This document shows positions 23,890 through 35,495 of a stretch of DNA of 64,000 nt, piece after piece. The notes beneath the pieces are model-generated. The model made no database searches, was not told where the DNA came from, and saw only the letters and a list, made by a program, of their open reading frames with translations. Within the stretch, counting starts at the first letter, position 1. Every line of letters starts with the position of its first letter. The stretch comes from Erythrophleum ivorense. Its lineage: Eukaryota > Streptophyta > Magnoliopsida > Fabales > Fabaceae. The stretch covers positions 18,768,556 to 18,832,555 of the forward strand of contig JAIUCV010000001.1 of assembly GCA_026724425.1 (NCBI GenBank), in the 5' to 3' direction. The position numbers and the translations under genes are program-made.

Positions 23890-26800
23890 GATGATGAAAA
23901 TGAAGATGGATGTGTCTAATCATATTTCTAATCTTTTTTTCCAAATTATTTTTTTTTAGAAAATTTCAATTTCAATTTTCAAAATAAATAAATAAAAATT
24001 AATTACATTACTTTTTTAATTTTTATTTTAAAAACTTTTTAATTATTATTTATATCAATTAAATATATAAAATCTATTTATATTTTATTATTATCATTTT
24101 ATTAATATTTAATATATTGTTATTAATAGTTAGTATATTATTATTTAATATGTCCTATATAAATTATTTTAATTGATATAAATAATGATAAAAAATTTTT
24201 AAAAATTAAAAAAGAATGTAATTAATTTTCATTTATTTGTATTAAGAAAAATTGAAACACTTAATAGAAATATAATTGGACATGTCCAACCATATTTTTA
24301 TAGAAAAAAAAAACTTTTCCCACAAAAAATATAATATATAATTTATATAAAATTATATATTATATATAATTTTTGAAGTAAAATGTTAAATTTAAACAAA
24401 ATAAACATTAGAAAATAATATGACATAATATAATAAAATTAAAATAATACTTAATACTTAATAATTTTAAATAATTAATACATATAATAAATTATAATTA
24501 TAACTTATCATAATTAATAACTTGTAATAATTAATAGAAAACTCTAATATTATTCATATTTATTGACTAAATGATATAATAATTAAATTATTCAACACCA
24601 TATATTTATCCACTATGAAAGTGAATTCCTAATGTAATCAGCCCCTAAACTAGGTAATTGATCTATCTTAATCCTAATCGTACTAAAAAACCTAAATTAG
24701 GCATTCCTAAGCTTGATTATTCATAAGACACATTACCAGTTAGTGAATTTAAGAATAATTTCAATTATTAGACTTTGGACTAAACAAATTCACATATTGT
24801 CATCATACATTACATTTCATTGAACACCTATTGATCTAACTATGAAATGGCATACATATCCTCATCCAACATTCCTAAGTAACAACTCCAAATTGTATGA
24901 AATACATAAGAACTCATCATCATTCATAACACCAAAGTCAATATTATCATCCAACAACTCTAAACCAAATGAAGATAGATCATAAACATTAATCTAGATC
25001 ATGAAAATAACAAAAGCATGAACACAATTTTATACTCCATCAGTGAATAAAATATAGATGCATATTATTTCACCCAAAAACTAGAAGAGTGACTAACAAA
25101 AAATTCAAGGTAACCTTGCATTTGTAAACCTATGGAGCAAAAATAAAAGAATAATGTAATATAAGAGAAATTTTTATTCATATACATATGAAAGGTTTCT
25201 ATGACAATTTTAGCAATAGCTCCCTTGAATTTGGATTGTTCCCAGTTTAATACAATAACCAAAGACCAATACAATTATTCTACTTGAGAACTTTGTTCTC
25301 AACATTTAGAACACAATTTAAATCAATACAACTATATAAGGAAGGTTGGATCCTACCTATAGGTCTATGTAGCTACTCTAGATTATAATTCAATTAAAAT
25401 ATAGTTTCAAATAAAATTGTTGCCCACATAAACAAGTGCGGGCCTTACCAATAAGGTGCTAACTCACCCCCTTATGTTGCAATATACAAATCTTAGTTGT
25501 AGTATTACTTAAAACTTGTAAAATGTTGAAGAATTGAGTTGTGACACTCAGTGAGTAGATGATACTATGTTAGGAAGGGACAAGCCATAGGTACGAGAGT
25601 TTTTCAAAAAAAAGGAATTTACAATAACAATCTAATAAGCAAAAAAGAATTAATATTAATAGATTATGATTAAAAGAAGTTGGCAATTAAGTAAAGAGTC
25701 ATAATGTCACAATGCGATCAACTCATCCATTGAGAATCAAGCAAGTAGCATGAACAAAATAATCAATATGGAAATTATTTGTTAGAGCATATTAGGAAGC
25801 ATCACTACAAAAAAATTGTAGAATATACATGGAATTTCATTTTGAGAAAAGTCTAGAATATATATGGAATTTTTAGAAAATTGGTTGAGGGCTTTTGTTC
25901 ATTTCCTTTGAATATGTATGTATAGCTATTTAGTGATATGAAATTGAAGCAAAATTACATACTCTCCTTGGTGCATAGCTTCGGCCAAGACCATTAGAGA
26001 TATCTAGGGAAGAGTTTTCTAAAATCTAACTAAATTAAGTTAATCTACACTAAAAATAAGGCCTATAGTGAAATTTTGGTGAATTATAGATCATTATATA
26101 AAAAGTCAACCTTTTTAGAAGAAGTGTTGACCAAGAACTTCTTGAATTTTTACTTATGTTATTTGATGTGTTTTGGATAATTTATGTGGTCTAATATGTT
26201 CTATATGTTGTTTGGATTATGATGATATTTATTTTGTAAAGTTTGATGCCTATTTGTGATAGTCAAAAATTTATGAAACATTATGTCACGAATGGAATAT
26301 ATGGTAAATACATGTTCTGAAATTGTGCTACCTGCTATACTGATATATTGTTTACTATTTGATTTCATGAATATTAGTTGTTTGGTAAAGAATTGGCTTA
26401 CATATATATTATGGCAGAATTGCCTTATTCAGGGGATGAGCTTTGTGTGTGCTAGAGTTGGCTACTAGATAGTTGCTGTTGTGTTGGATGTCTAATTTTA
26501 TTTAAAAAAGATATTTAAATATACCTAAAATACTAATTAGGACCAATGAGAGTCATTCATATATTTTGGACCTATTTTGAACTTACTAAGCTTTATTGAG
26601 CATTTCATATACCTGAACAAGTCTTTTATGGTTATATTGGACTTTATTATGTGCCTTGACGTTATACCCTGATTTATGAACTATTTTGGACATCAAATAA
26701 GCCCTAGGACAAATTTGGGCTTAGAAAAGTGAAAAGAAAATTTTAAGTATTTAAATATAATTTTTCTAGACTCCAGTATTTAAATATAATTTAAAGGGAA

Positions 26801-27389
26801 ACTCTGTTGGATTTTCCTTAGAATGTTATGTACGTATTACTTGTTGTGGTTAAAATTGAATTGACATAAAAATTATGAAAAGGACGGTGTTTGCATTTTG
26901 GAAATTTTGGATTTAGTATTTTTCTTCCTTCCGTAAATGGACTTGTTGTTGAACCATAATAATTATAAAAGAGCTAGATAGTTAAGATGTTACATTTTCT
27001 ACCTTAATTGATGTGCTTAGGCTAAGCAAGTGAAACCATACTAACGTGTGTATGAGGCCGTGGGATCAAGAAAAGGAGAATAAAAGAATTGATTGAATTC
27101 CTTGTTAAGGTAGCTTTTCCTTTATTTTTTTATGTGTGGTTGGTTTCCTTGATTTATGGGTTGCTTGTGTGTATTGTTTACAATTGCTTAGCCTATTAGT
27201 TGTTTAAGTAGACTATGCAATTACATGAGATGTACTTGGAATTGTGATTGCAATAGAGCTCAAGCACTATCGTCAACGGTCATAGCCTTGCTAAGATAAT
27301 GCTCAGTGTCCTTTTATATGTGGCAAAGTTAACTTAAGATGACATTGATGATCCCTACCAGTGCAACTAATACAAGGGCTTGTACTTAT
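23890..27389. other. AT-rich, unidentified repetitive DNA, no gene supported
   Basis: Scattered ORFs of 60-70 codons (for example 25065-25274 and 26283-26468) have no recognisable motif. A perfect 14-bp palindrome TTGGACATGTCCAA lies near 24275. The region 24600-27380 has the look of decayed LTR retrotransposon sequence flanking the gag remnant that follows, but no reverse transcriptase or integrase motif could be read. Confidence 0.4.
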
Positions 27390-28440
27390 ATTTGAGGTTG
27401 TTGTTTTCCTCTTCTTTTAGCTACCTCATATTGTCTTCTATCATTATTACACCACTAAGTGTTGTTGCCTTGCTTATTGTCATTTCTAGCAATCTAATTT
27501 TGCAAGTAATCCCTTTGAATAAGTTTTCTACAACATCCTTAAAATCCTTACATTGCTTTATGTCATGGCCAATTTCATAGTAATAATGACAATATTTGTT
27601 CTGATTATAATTGCCTTTCTAATCTTCATTGATAGAGGTATTTTCTAGAATGTTTCCTTTTAACCTTCATTAAGACCTCCACCAAGGAAACTATTAATGG
27701 GGTATAAAATTTGCATAATTCTTCCTCCCATTTTGTCTTTGATGAACTATCGAGGAAGTAGGTTGCCTTTCTTTTGCTCCCTTAGCTTCCTTTCTTCTTT
27801 CTTACCATCCTCTTCTACCTTTAGACAATTCCCTACTTGGATATGCCGTGATACTTTTTATATAAGCTTAACTACCTTCTCTTGTTGCTTTTTCTCTAGA
27901 GAGAATTTCAGACTTCGAGGCTTCAAGTTTAGTTATGATAGCCATTCCAAGATTTACATTATTCATGGTATAAGGCTTCTCATTGAAACACTTACAAAAT
28001 CCTTTAAGCTCTCATCTTCTCTCAAGTGTATCCCTAAAAGAGTATATGAGTCCAAAGTATATATTTTGCTTACTGCAAATTCAACTTGGAATCACTTAAC
28101 ATGTTGACCATATCTACTAATTGAATTTTGAGACAGGATATAGAACTATATCCTTGCTTTATCCCTTGAGTTGTTGAAAAAAGCCTACATCTACATTATG
28201 GTGACACTTAAGCTAAGTCCATTTGTATGGTGAAAATTTGTAGATGATGGATGGGGTCAACCTTTTCAATATCATATGGTTGAATTGATATTGGCTTATA
28301 CCTCTTGAGAGGTTGTGCCCTCCAAATGTCATATGTGAAAGGGGAATTATTGAACCTTGGAAATTGGCGTCTCCAAAGTAATAAGCATGAAAGATGTTCT
28401 TACTTCTTAAATTTAAGATTGCTTCCATAGCTTCATGTTT
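27390..28440 (-). pseudogene. Ty3/gypsy Gag remnant on the minus strand
   Basis: Reading the minus strand from about 28440 down, fragments resemble a gypsy capsid: YDIEKVDPIHHLQIF (about 28265), then GIHLREDESLKDFV (about 28010-28050), LKPRSLKFSLEKKQQEKVVKLI (about 27870-27930), and a Cys/His stretch NKYCHYYYEIGHDIKQCKDF (about 27550-27605). The last matches the 'KYC.YH...GHdteeC..LK' knuckle of gypsy Gags. The order is correct for one Gag, but several frames and stops are involved. The protease and polymerase that should lie at lower coordinates were not recognised. Plus-strand ORFs at 27380-28107 are the antisense shadow. Confidence 0.65.
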
Positions 28441-30851
28441 TTCTCCCTGAGCTTGCTACTCTCTTTCATTACTTTTCATAGTTTTCACAACAATGCTTCA
28501 TTTCTTCTTGCACACTCTCTAACTTCATTAATTGCCCATTGAGCATTACCATGTCGAGGGTTAAGGATTTTGCTAGCCTTTGGGTAAGCATTACCATGCA
28601 GAGAATTTCTAGCTACACTGGCCTCTGGATGACCTTTACCTCATAGAATATTTCTAAACCTTCCACCCATGCTTTTCCTCACATTCTCCATGGCTTCTTC
28701 ATCCCATCACTTTTCGTGGAAGGTGTCTTCCATGTTGTTCCCCATCTCTTGTGACTCATTCTTATCATTCTCCTCCAAGGGTATGTAATCTTTATCTAGA
28801 GAGGCTTCACACACGTGTTGCCTTTCATTCTTAACTCAAGATTGATTCTCATGAGAATGTTCTCTTGTAGCTTCGGCAACTTCCTAGTTGTTGACTTCTT
28901 TCCCCTTTCAAGATCATGTCGCCTCCCTCCTTTAAGGTTCTTCTATGGAAGCTATTAACATGGTTGTCAAACTTGAATGTTCACTCACAAAGTTTACTAG
29001 GTATATGTTTTTGACTAAGAAAAATACGTCAAATTGCCATCGACTTAGAATTAGAGATAACTAATGTAGATTCATAATTGACTTGTGTAGAATCAGTTGA
29101 CTTGATATTTTAGAGGCAAGTTTGAAGATAACCCTTTTTAGCCTAAATATTATGTCAACCCTACTAAAAAGGACTTCAAAAGACCTATACAAAAAGCCTG
29201 GTAAAAAATAAGCCTTCTCAGCCTTTTAAAGTGTTTAGACTGAAAAAAAGAGAGAAAGTGTTAAACTCAATGTTTAGAGTTAGGTTAACTTCCTTCCTAT
29301 GATCCCACTTTGTGTTTCAATTTTGCACCTTTGCCTTCTGCTTCTTGTGCCCTAGCCAAGGAAAGAAATGTTGCCCATCCTTGCACACACTCGCACTATT
29401 GCATGACCTTATCACACTAACATGGCAACAGTACACAACATGACATGACTTCCTTCTTCTGCAACTCTATGTGTGCTCTTCCATTGCCCTATTCACTCTT
29501 CTACTTGCTTCATTCTACCTTTTTTTTTATTTGAGAGTTTTTGTTGATTAAATTCTTATAAATTGATCTGAGTATGTTTTTAAATGAAAGTAGGGCTACT
29601 AGTTAAAAAAAGTAGTTGCTTTTTGCAAGGAAAAACTATCTAGGTAATAGGTCTAATATTGGATGGAAACATGAGATGGATATTGATAGGAATGGTAAAG
29701 AAGTGTAGTCTAATTATTGCGGTAACCTTGTGTATAATGTAATTATATATTTCAATAGTTATTTATTTATAGAGGTAAACTCTTATGAGTCACGTTACAA
29801 GTCCACTCCCTTTACAATTGTTCTTATACTTGCAAGTTTGAGTACCTTGGCTATTGATTGCACTTGCATTTCTATCATGTACTACAACTATCGATATAAC
29901 ATTTAGAGGATCTCAATGTTATCTGGTTATAGATTAATAGAGATACCTACCATTATTGAGCAGATTTACCCATTAGTGCTATGTTTAAGGCATTACCCAT
30001 TGATAGAATAGTGGTGTTAATAGTTCTTGCAAGGTTGACAGCATTACCCACTAGTTCGATTGTGGTTAAGATTATTAGATTTACCTAGCCTTTGTGTGTT
30101 AGGGTGATTTTGGACACTGCGATGTTTGTTTCTGCCATCTTGTGAAGAAGAGATGGCTTGGCAACAATCCTTAATGTGTATCTCATTCTAGACTCTAGTA
30201 TTCTGGTCTTTGTTTTTAGTTGATGGAGCGATTTTCCTTGTTTGAGCCATGAGCCTAAAGTAACCTATAGATATAGATTTTGAGATATTGAGTCTTCTAC
30301 CTAGTGCATCAAATGTTGGCATTGAGGAAATGACACAATAGAGATAAGGAGGCTTAATCTAAGAGGAGTAAAATAGATTGCTTATAATATAAAGGGTACA
30401 AGATTTCTCATCTATGAGCTAAAAGGAGAAAATAGGGTTACCTATAGCCACCAATTTACAATGATATATTAAGTATGATAACTGTTTCCTAAGAATGATG
30501 AAAATAGCTAGGGCCCCATGTAGATGAAAACTCATTTTTTTTTTAACTAGGGATCCATACCAAATGTTGTCGGGCACCTTAGAATTAATAGGGTTATTTT
30601 AGTAATGTAGTCCTTGGCAATGCAGACTTCACCCTTTTGGACCTATGAAGATATTAGATCTGTAAAACTCCTGTAACAAGGACTTTAATTTTTTAAAGAT
30701 TGAATCATATATTTTTTATATTTAAAAATCAAATAATTAAAAATATGAATTCTTTGCTGATAAGAAAGTACATTCTCCTTATAATATTTGTGTGCCTTTT
30801 TTGGTTGTGTTGGTTTAAATGAAGATTAGAGGGCAAGAATGTAATGGAGGC
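28441..30851. other. No gene seen; probably retrotransposon-derived spacer
   Basis: This stretch shows no long ORF and no recognised motif. The sequence 28440-29500 is probably the Gag N-terminal or leader part of the element to the left. A phrase 'gcattaccca' recurs at about 29990 and 30050. Nothing here supports an annotation. Confidence 0.35.
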
Positions 30852-31016
30852 TAGACCTGAACAAAGATGTTTTTGAAAATTGTGCTCAGCTAAGGATGGC
30901 AGAAATCAAAGTAATCACTGAGAGTAGCTAGTAAAAATAATAACTTGTTTTTAGATAATAAAGTATTGGAAACCTGTTACTCCATATGTAATTTTTCTAA
31001 TAATAAGGGAAACTTA

Positions 31017-31481
31017 CCTTGTATTTGGTTGGGAGTTTTTGGAGGGGAGAGGAGGGGGATAAGATATTTGGTTGAAAAAAATTAGAGGAGAGGGGAAGGG
31101 AGGAGAGGAAAGGAGAGACAAATTTCCCTCTCTTCCAAATTGGGGGGTTTTGGAGGGGGGAGAGGGGAGGGGAGGAAAATTTTTTAATTTATAATTTACT
31201 TTTTTGTCCCTTAATTTTTTTATTTTTTTAATATATTAACATTTAACAAAAATTAAGATAAAATTTTTTTTACCAGGAATTAAAAATAAAAAAATTGAAA
31301 TTCATAATTTTTTTTAAAAAAATATTGATATAAATAACTTTTTTTATTAAAAAAAATTAAAATAATATAAAGGTAAATTTGTCCAAATATAATTATTTTC
31401 CCTCCCTCTCTTCCAACCAAATAGAACTTATTAAATTCTCTCCCCTCTCCTCCCCTCTCTTCCGTTGAACCAAACAAAGCT
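31017..31481. mobile_element. Tourist-like MITE (PIF/Harbinger type), 465 bp
   Basis: The termini are imperfect inverted repeats: left CCTTGTATTTGGTTGGGAG, right complement AGCTTTGTTTGGTTCAACGG. The element is flanked by TTA on both sides (31014-31016 and 31482-31484), the TWA target duplication of this superfamily. One half is G/A-rich (gagggg, ggagagg) and the other C/T-rich, so the element can fold back. There is no coding capacity. Family assignment rests on the termini and TSD only. Confidence 0.6.
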
Positions 31482-31544
31482 TTAAAAAACATTACAACAG
31501 TGTTATAAGAACACATATATAAACAAACCAACTTTATCTTTGAC

Positions 31545-31658
31545 CTGTTGTTGAAGAGAAATTTTAAGAGCATCAGGAATAACCAACAGTTCTGTTGAAA
31601 TAAAACTTCTGGCCAGTGTTCCAATATTTTCATATTGAGAATTCTTCGGTGAAGGAAC
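31545..31658 (-). pseudogene. Exon-like fragment of an unrecognised gene
   Basis: On the minus strand, an acceptor-like CTTTTACTCTCACAG precedes an open 38-codon stretch beginning VPSPKNSQYENIGTLARSFI and continuing STELLVIPDALKISLQQQ, followed by a donor-like CAG|GTCAAAG. The amino acid composition looks like a real globular protein, unlike the surrounding noise, and the frame continues to about 31503. I do not recognise the family. It lies in the part of unit B that is missing from unit A, next to the MITE. It could be a relic of a host gene or a fragment captured by a transposon. Confidence 0.4.
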
Positions 31659-32645
31659 CTGTGAGAGTAAAAGTTTATAAGGCAACTATGTAGAAACAAA
31701 AGTTCGGAATGTATTTTGCTGCATGTTCCATTTTCAAACAGAGTTTCCATCAATTATTGTCCAACTAGAACAAATGGACATAGTAGTTCGCACTATTATA
31801 ATACTAGAAATGTTGAGACCGGAAGAAACAAAGCTTGTTGAAGTTGAATCTAAGATAATTTTATGAAAATTACTTTAGTAAATTTCCATGCCAGCTCTCT
31901 TTCAAGCATTTGAAGCATTCTCCCGCAGTTCAACTTTGCAAATACCCTCTCCTTACATGAATTTATGAGTTAATGTTAAGTCAAAATATATCTGTTAATT
32001 AACTGATTTACGAGTATAAAATTGTACGGATAGCTGGAGTCTGATAGGATTCATTTATTTATTTATTTATGGTGCTAACAGCTAGATATATATAAATATG
32101 ACGATGTACCTCATCATTCCGGCCCGAGTAGAAGTTTCCGATAATAATTCTTTGAGCTTTTCATTATCATGTTTCTAGGTCTAGCAAAGTCATGCTCTTG
32201 AATCTTCATATTTTACCAGAAAGCATTAAAAATGGAATACTCAAAATGTGGATCACGTCGGAGGAGACACCGAGGCACCGAGAAATAAAGACAGTATGTG
32301 TGAAAGTGAATATTTATTATTTTATTAATATATTGGTTTCTCAACCCCCTGCAAACGCAGCAGGTTGGAAAACTACACAATGCACACATAATTTACTATT
32401 AATCTTTAACAAAGCAAATACATGGACCAGGGCAGTGCCTCACAACTGTCCCATTACATCATAAAACAGAAACAAAGAATTGAGAGTGAAACCCACGCTA
32501 TGATAGACACAGAATAAATAATTGTACACAATTTTTTTTCTTTATTTGACAAAACGAAGAAATTTGCCTCCATTCTCCTTTCTGCCGAATTGTAAAATGC
32601 CTCATTCCATCCATCGCTTTCTTTGTTCGTTCATATTCTTAGATC

Positions 32646-33103
32646 CTGTCAAAAACGCATATATATAAATCCATTAGTCCACGTCATTGACCTCCCCGGC
32701 ACCAAATATAATCACAACAATCGAGTTTTGCATGAAACGAAGACTATTATTAGCCTAATTATAAAATATAAAATATCATTAGAACAAAATCTAAATGAAA
32801 TTTTATAGGCATTTGTATCAAATTTAGATCTTACGCAAACAGGACGTGTTTCTATTATAAAATGATTTTGAGATTTGTATATATAATAGTAAAAAAATTG
32901 CTTTAAATAAATATCAAAAAAATTCAATGATAAAAAAAAATGCTCCATAATATATACATTTTTCACAGATTAATATCACATTATTAATTCTTTAAAACAT
33001 TTTTATTATAATTTAAATAAAAAATAAATTTAAATTTGATTTCATAAAATGAAGTATGAGGATTGTGAAGGAAGAGTAGAAGTGAAGGGAAAACTAAGCT
33101 TAC
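32646..33103 (-). other. Predicted 3'-UTR intron of extensin copy B
   Basis: The donor CATG|GTAAGCTTAG lies 31 bases after the stop codon, and the acceptor is TTTTTGACAG before GATCTAAGAATATG at 32645. Both are aligned with copy A. The downstream exon would run to about 32290, near minus-strand AATAAT/AATAAA-like signals. Confidence 0.58.
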
Positions 33104-33133
33104 CATGCGGTGGCAGCTACGGAAAGGCACTAT

Positions 33134-33514
33134 CTAGTGGTGGTAAGGAGGAGGAGGAGAGTGGTAAACTGGGCGTGGGTGTGGGTGGTGAGGAGGATAC
33201 TTGTGGACTGGGGGTGGAGAGTGGTACACTGGGTGGGGGTGGGGATGGTGGGGAGGGTACTTATGAACTGGAGGTGGTGGAGATGGGTGCTTGTAGGGCT
33301 TCTTATGGCGTGGGGTTGGAGAGTGGTACTCTGGGTGTGGGTGGGGTGGAGGGTAGTGAACTGGCGGAGGAGGGGAAGGAGGATACTTGTACGGCTTCTC
33401 GAGTGGCGGAGGATGAGAGACATAGTTGTTTGCAGAGGTTTCAGATGGCAAGAAGCTCAGAGACATGATTGCCAACAGCAGAGTGAGAGTAGCAGATGCC
33501 ATTAGGGACCCCAT
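33134..33514 (-). CDS. Extensin-like hydroxyproline-rich cell-wall glycoprotein, copy B (short)
   Basis: A 126-residue paralogue of the protein at 16396-16992. The signal peptide MGSLMASATLTLLLAIMSLS is nearly identical, ending near ETSA. The mature part keeps the same repeat types, including HKKPYKHPSPPPPVHKYPP and HPHPHPVYHSPPPVHKYPP. It has only three Ser-Pro4 blocks plus one Ser-Pro3, against eight in copy A, and begins EKPYKYPPSPPPPVHYPPP. It ends HSPPPPYHH where copy A ends ASPPPPHHY, so both ends of the protein are conserved and the middle has lost repeat units. The reading frame, TATA box and 3'-UTR intron are intact, so the gene is probably expressed. The plus-strand ORFs over it are shadows. 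Confidence 0.92.
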   Translation of the reverse strand: MGSLMASATLTLLLAIMSLSFLPSETSANNYVSHPPPLEKPYKYPPSPPPPVHYPPPHPHPEYHSPTPRHKKPYKHPSPPPPVHKYPPHHPHPHPVYHSPPPVHKYPPHHPHPRPVYHSPPPPYHH

Positions 33515-33570
33515 CCTTCTTCACGCCCAAAGTAGGATTTGGTTTTGCTCTTTTGGAACCTAATCCCACC

Positions 33571-33580
33571 CTTTATATAG
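33571..33580 (-). promoter_or_regulatory. TATA box of extensin copy B
   Basis: The minus strand reads AGTGCTATATAAAGGGTGGG, about 57-66 bp before the ATG. It is aligned with the copy A TATA box in the same conserved context. Confidence 0.72.
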
Positions 33581-35285
33581 CACTTTCTTTCTCACCCATT
33601 TAACACCCGGTAATCACGTTTGGTGAATTTCATTTTAATTTCAATTCGTACTATTAACTCAATACCCTCGAAAGAGTTTGAATAAGAAATTAGTTTTCGG
33701 ACCAATGTGACCCCAAGTAGGATTGGATTAGATGGAGGCTGCTAGGAAGCTAAGCAGGGAATAAAGTAGAGTGTAATGTTGACCCCATCCTGATTTTCTT
33801 TGCAAAAAATAGGACACCAGCAATATTTAAATATATCGGCTGTGTAAGCAATACAGGTAATAATTGATTTATTCAAAAGTCTTCTTCATTACATTATTTA
33901 TTTCTATTTTGTCATTTCTTCTTCCATGCTTACTTCGAAAACAATGCCAAACTTTGCGCAAATTTTTCCCACTGAAATACTTTTAAGAAAATTTATGCCA
34001 CATTGAAGGGAATTGGATTTTGAAAGAATATATACGTGAATTGAATCTATAGACATATTAGTGTTAAGTTTACGAGTATTTTTGTTTTTGAGTCCAATGG
34101 ATGATGACAGTATTGAATTAATCAAAAATTATATTCATTTCTTCTTTAATGTATTTTTTGCCAACGAAATTAACTTTTTATATAATATATGTTTCTTTCA
34201 AAAATAAGATTATCGAATTAATTTTACTGTCACTTTAATAATAAATCATAATCTCATACTAAAACTTTACATCAACTTAGCTACTTTGTTAAATATTTTC
34301 ATATTAAGAATAAAACACAGTCTGATATTGTATAGAATAAATAACTTCTTTAGCAAAAATAAATTGGAAGGATGAGGTGTTTACAATATATATCAAAATA
34401 TTAGAAAAGCTAAATGTACTTTTTTTAAACAAGAGAAGTACGAAGTGTAATTTAACAAAATTTTATTGGAGCTGAGAGTAATTTATTCTAAATTTTGATA
34501 TGGTAAAGTCAGGAAGTTAATTTTAATTAAGCATAGAGAAGTGATGCTTCTGACGAAGAGTTAGAGGACAATAATAACCTATCTATCCTAGATCAAAGCA
34601 AATTTTTATAATCACCGTCACGGAAAACAATGGAAAGATATTAATGAAGGGGAAGGCACCATCTAGGCAATGGCTATTTACCAAACGTTTTTTATTTTAT
34701 TCAATTATTATTTATTTACGAAACGTTAATCTATTGTAACAAATATTACAAAAGAAAGAGAGATCTTTTATTGACCCTCAACATCATAGAGATGCTAGTC
34801 AGCAATGACCAGAGAGGCCTTCTTGCATGTGAGACACAGAGATAACGCTCTATATTAATGAAGGAGAAGGCACCATCTAAGGCAATGATTATTTACCAAA
34901 CCTTTTTATTTAATCTATTCTAAAAATGTTATAAAAGAAAGAGAAATTCTTTAAAAAAGAAGGTTGTGTGTGTGAGAGATACACTTATTGTCTAACTAAT
35001 TTAATCTAAACATGAATAAAATTACATGTTTATTGATGTAAAAACAAATGACTATTAGAAGTAACTATTCTGATTATATATATTTCCCTTCTTCTATACC
35101 AGAAGTGTTATAAGAATAATACAAGTACATGCTAAGAGGTTTTGTCATATCTTAAAATAGTATTGTCTATAATTTTATAATGTATAAGTGATCACTCTTT
35201 GAAAAAAGTGTCCATTCATGCCTCAAAGCATGTTTTCTCAATTCTCTCATCTTATATTTCTAACAATTTTAAAGAGTGACTTCCA

Positions 35286-35495
35286 ATGAAAAATCCAAGA
35301 GTTCATCAAACTTGATTAATTTGATAGTACTAACTTCACTTTCTGGAAGGATAAGATGGTGTTCTTACTTAAACTATTGAAGATTTAGTATGTTTTGGAT
35401 CCGTAATTGCAAGTGTTGCCAAACCCTACTAAAAAAAACCTTTCACAAGATCAAAACATAGAGAAAGAAGCATGAAGAAAATGAATTGATGTATC
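35286..35495 (+). pseudogene. Ty1/copia gag remnant, unit B
   Basis: This is the counterpart of the fragment at 20188. It opens at ATG 35286, and a WKDKMVFLL-like stretch follows near 35345, where copy A has lost the frame. It ends near 35495, where similarity between the two units stops, marking the right breakpoint of the duplication. It is frameshifted and non-functional. Confidence 0.68.

Larger units (their letters stand above)
30852..35495. repeat. Tandem duplication unit B (carries extensin copy B)
   Basis: This is the counterpart of unit A (about 2148-20405). Shared blocks in order: 30852-30990, 31709-32060, 32075-32258, the extensin gene and flanks (32259-34000), 34100-34730, and the copia gag start (35200-35495). 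B lacks the CACTA and MULE-like insertions, so it shows the ancestral unoccupied sites. Extra sequence at 30991-31708, which contains a MITE, is absent from A and is bracketed by ATGTA on both sides (30986-30990 and 31709-31713). A short internal repeat of the 'ggcaccatctaaggcaatg' block occurs at 34650 and 34865. Confidence 0.8.

Noticed and set aside
25802..25818. CACTACAAAAAAATTG, resembling a CACTA transposon terminus
   Set aside because: No partner TAGTG end, subterminal repeats or target duplication found nearby; it may be chance in AT-rich DNA.
2289..31866. Matching 47-codon ORFs in units A (2289-2432) and B (31723-31866) with equal length and stop position
   Set aside because: Codon comparison shows most differences are non-synonymous and copy A has an in-frame TAA. 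The shared length reflects the recent duplication and not selection.
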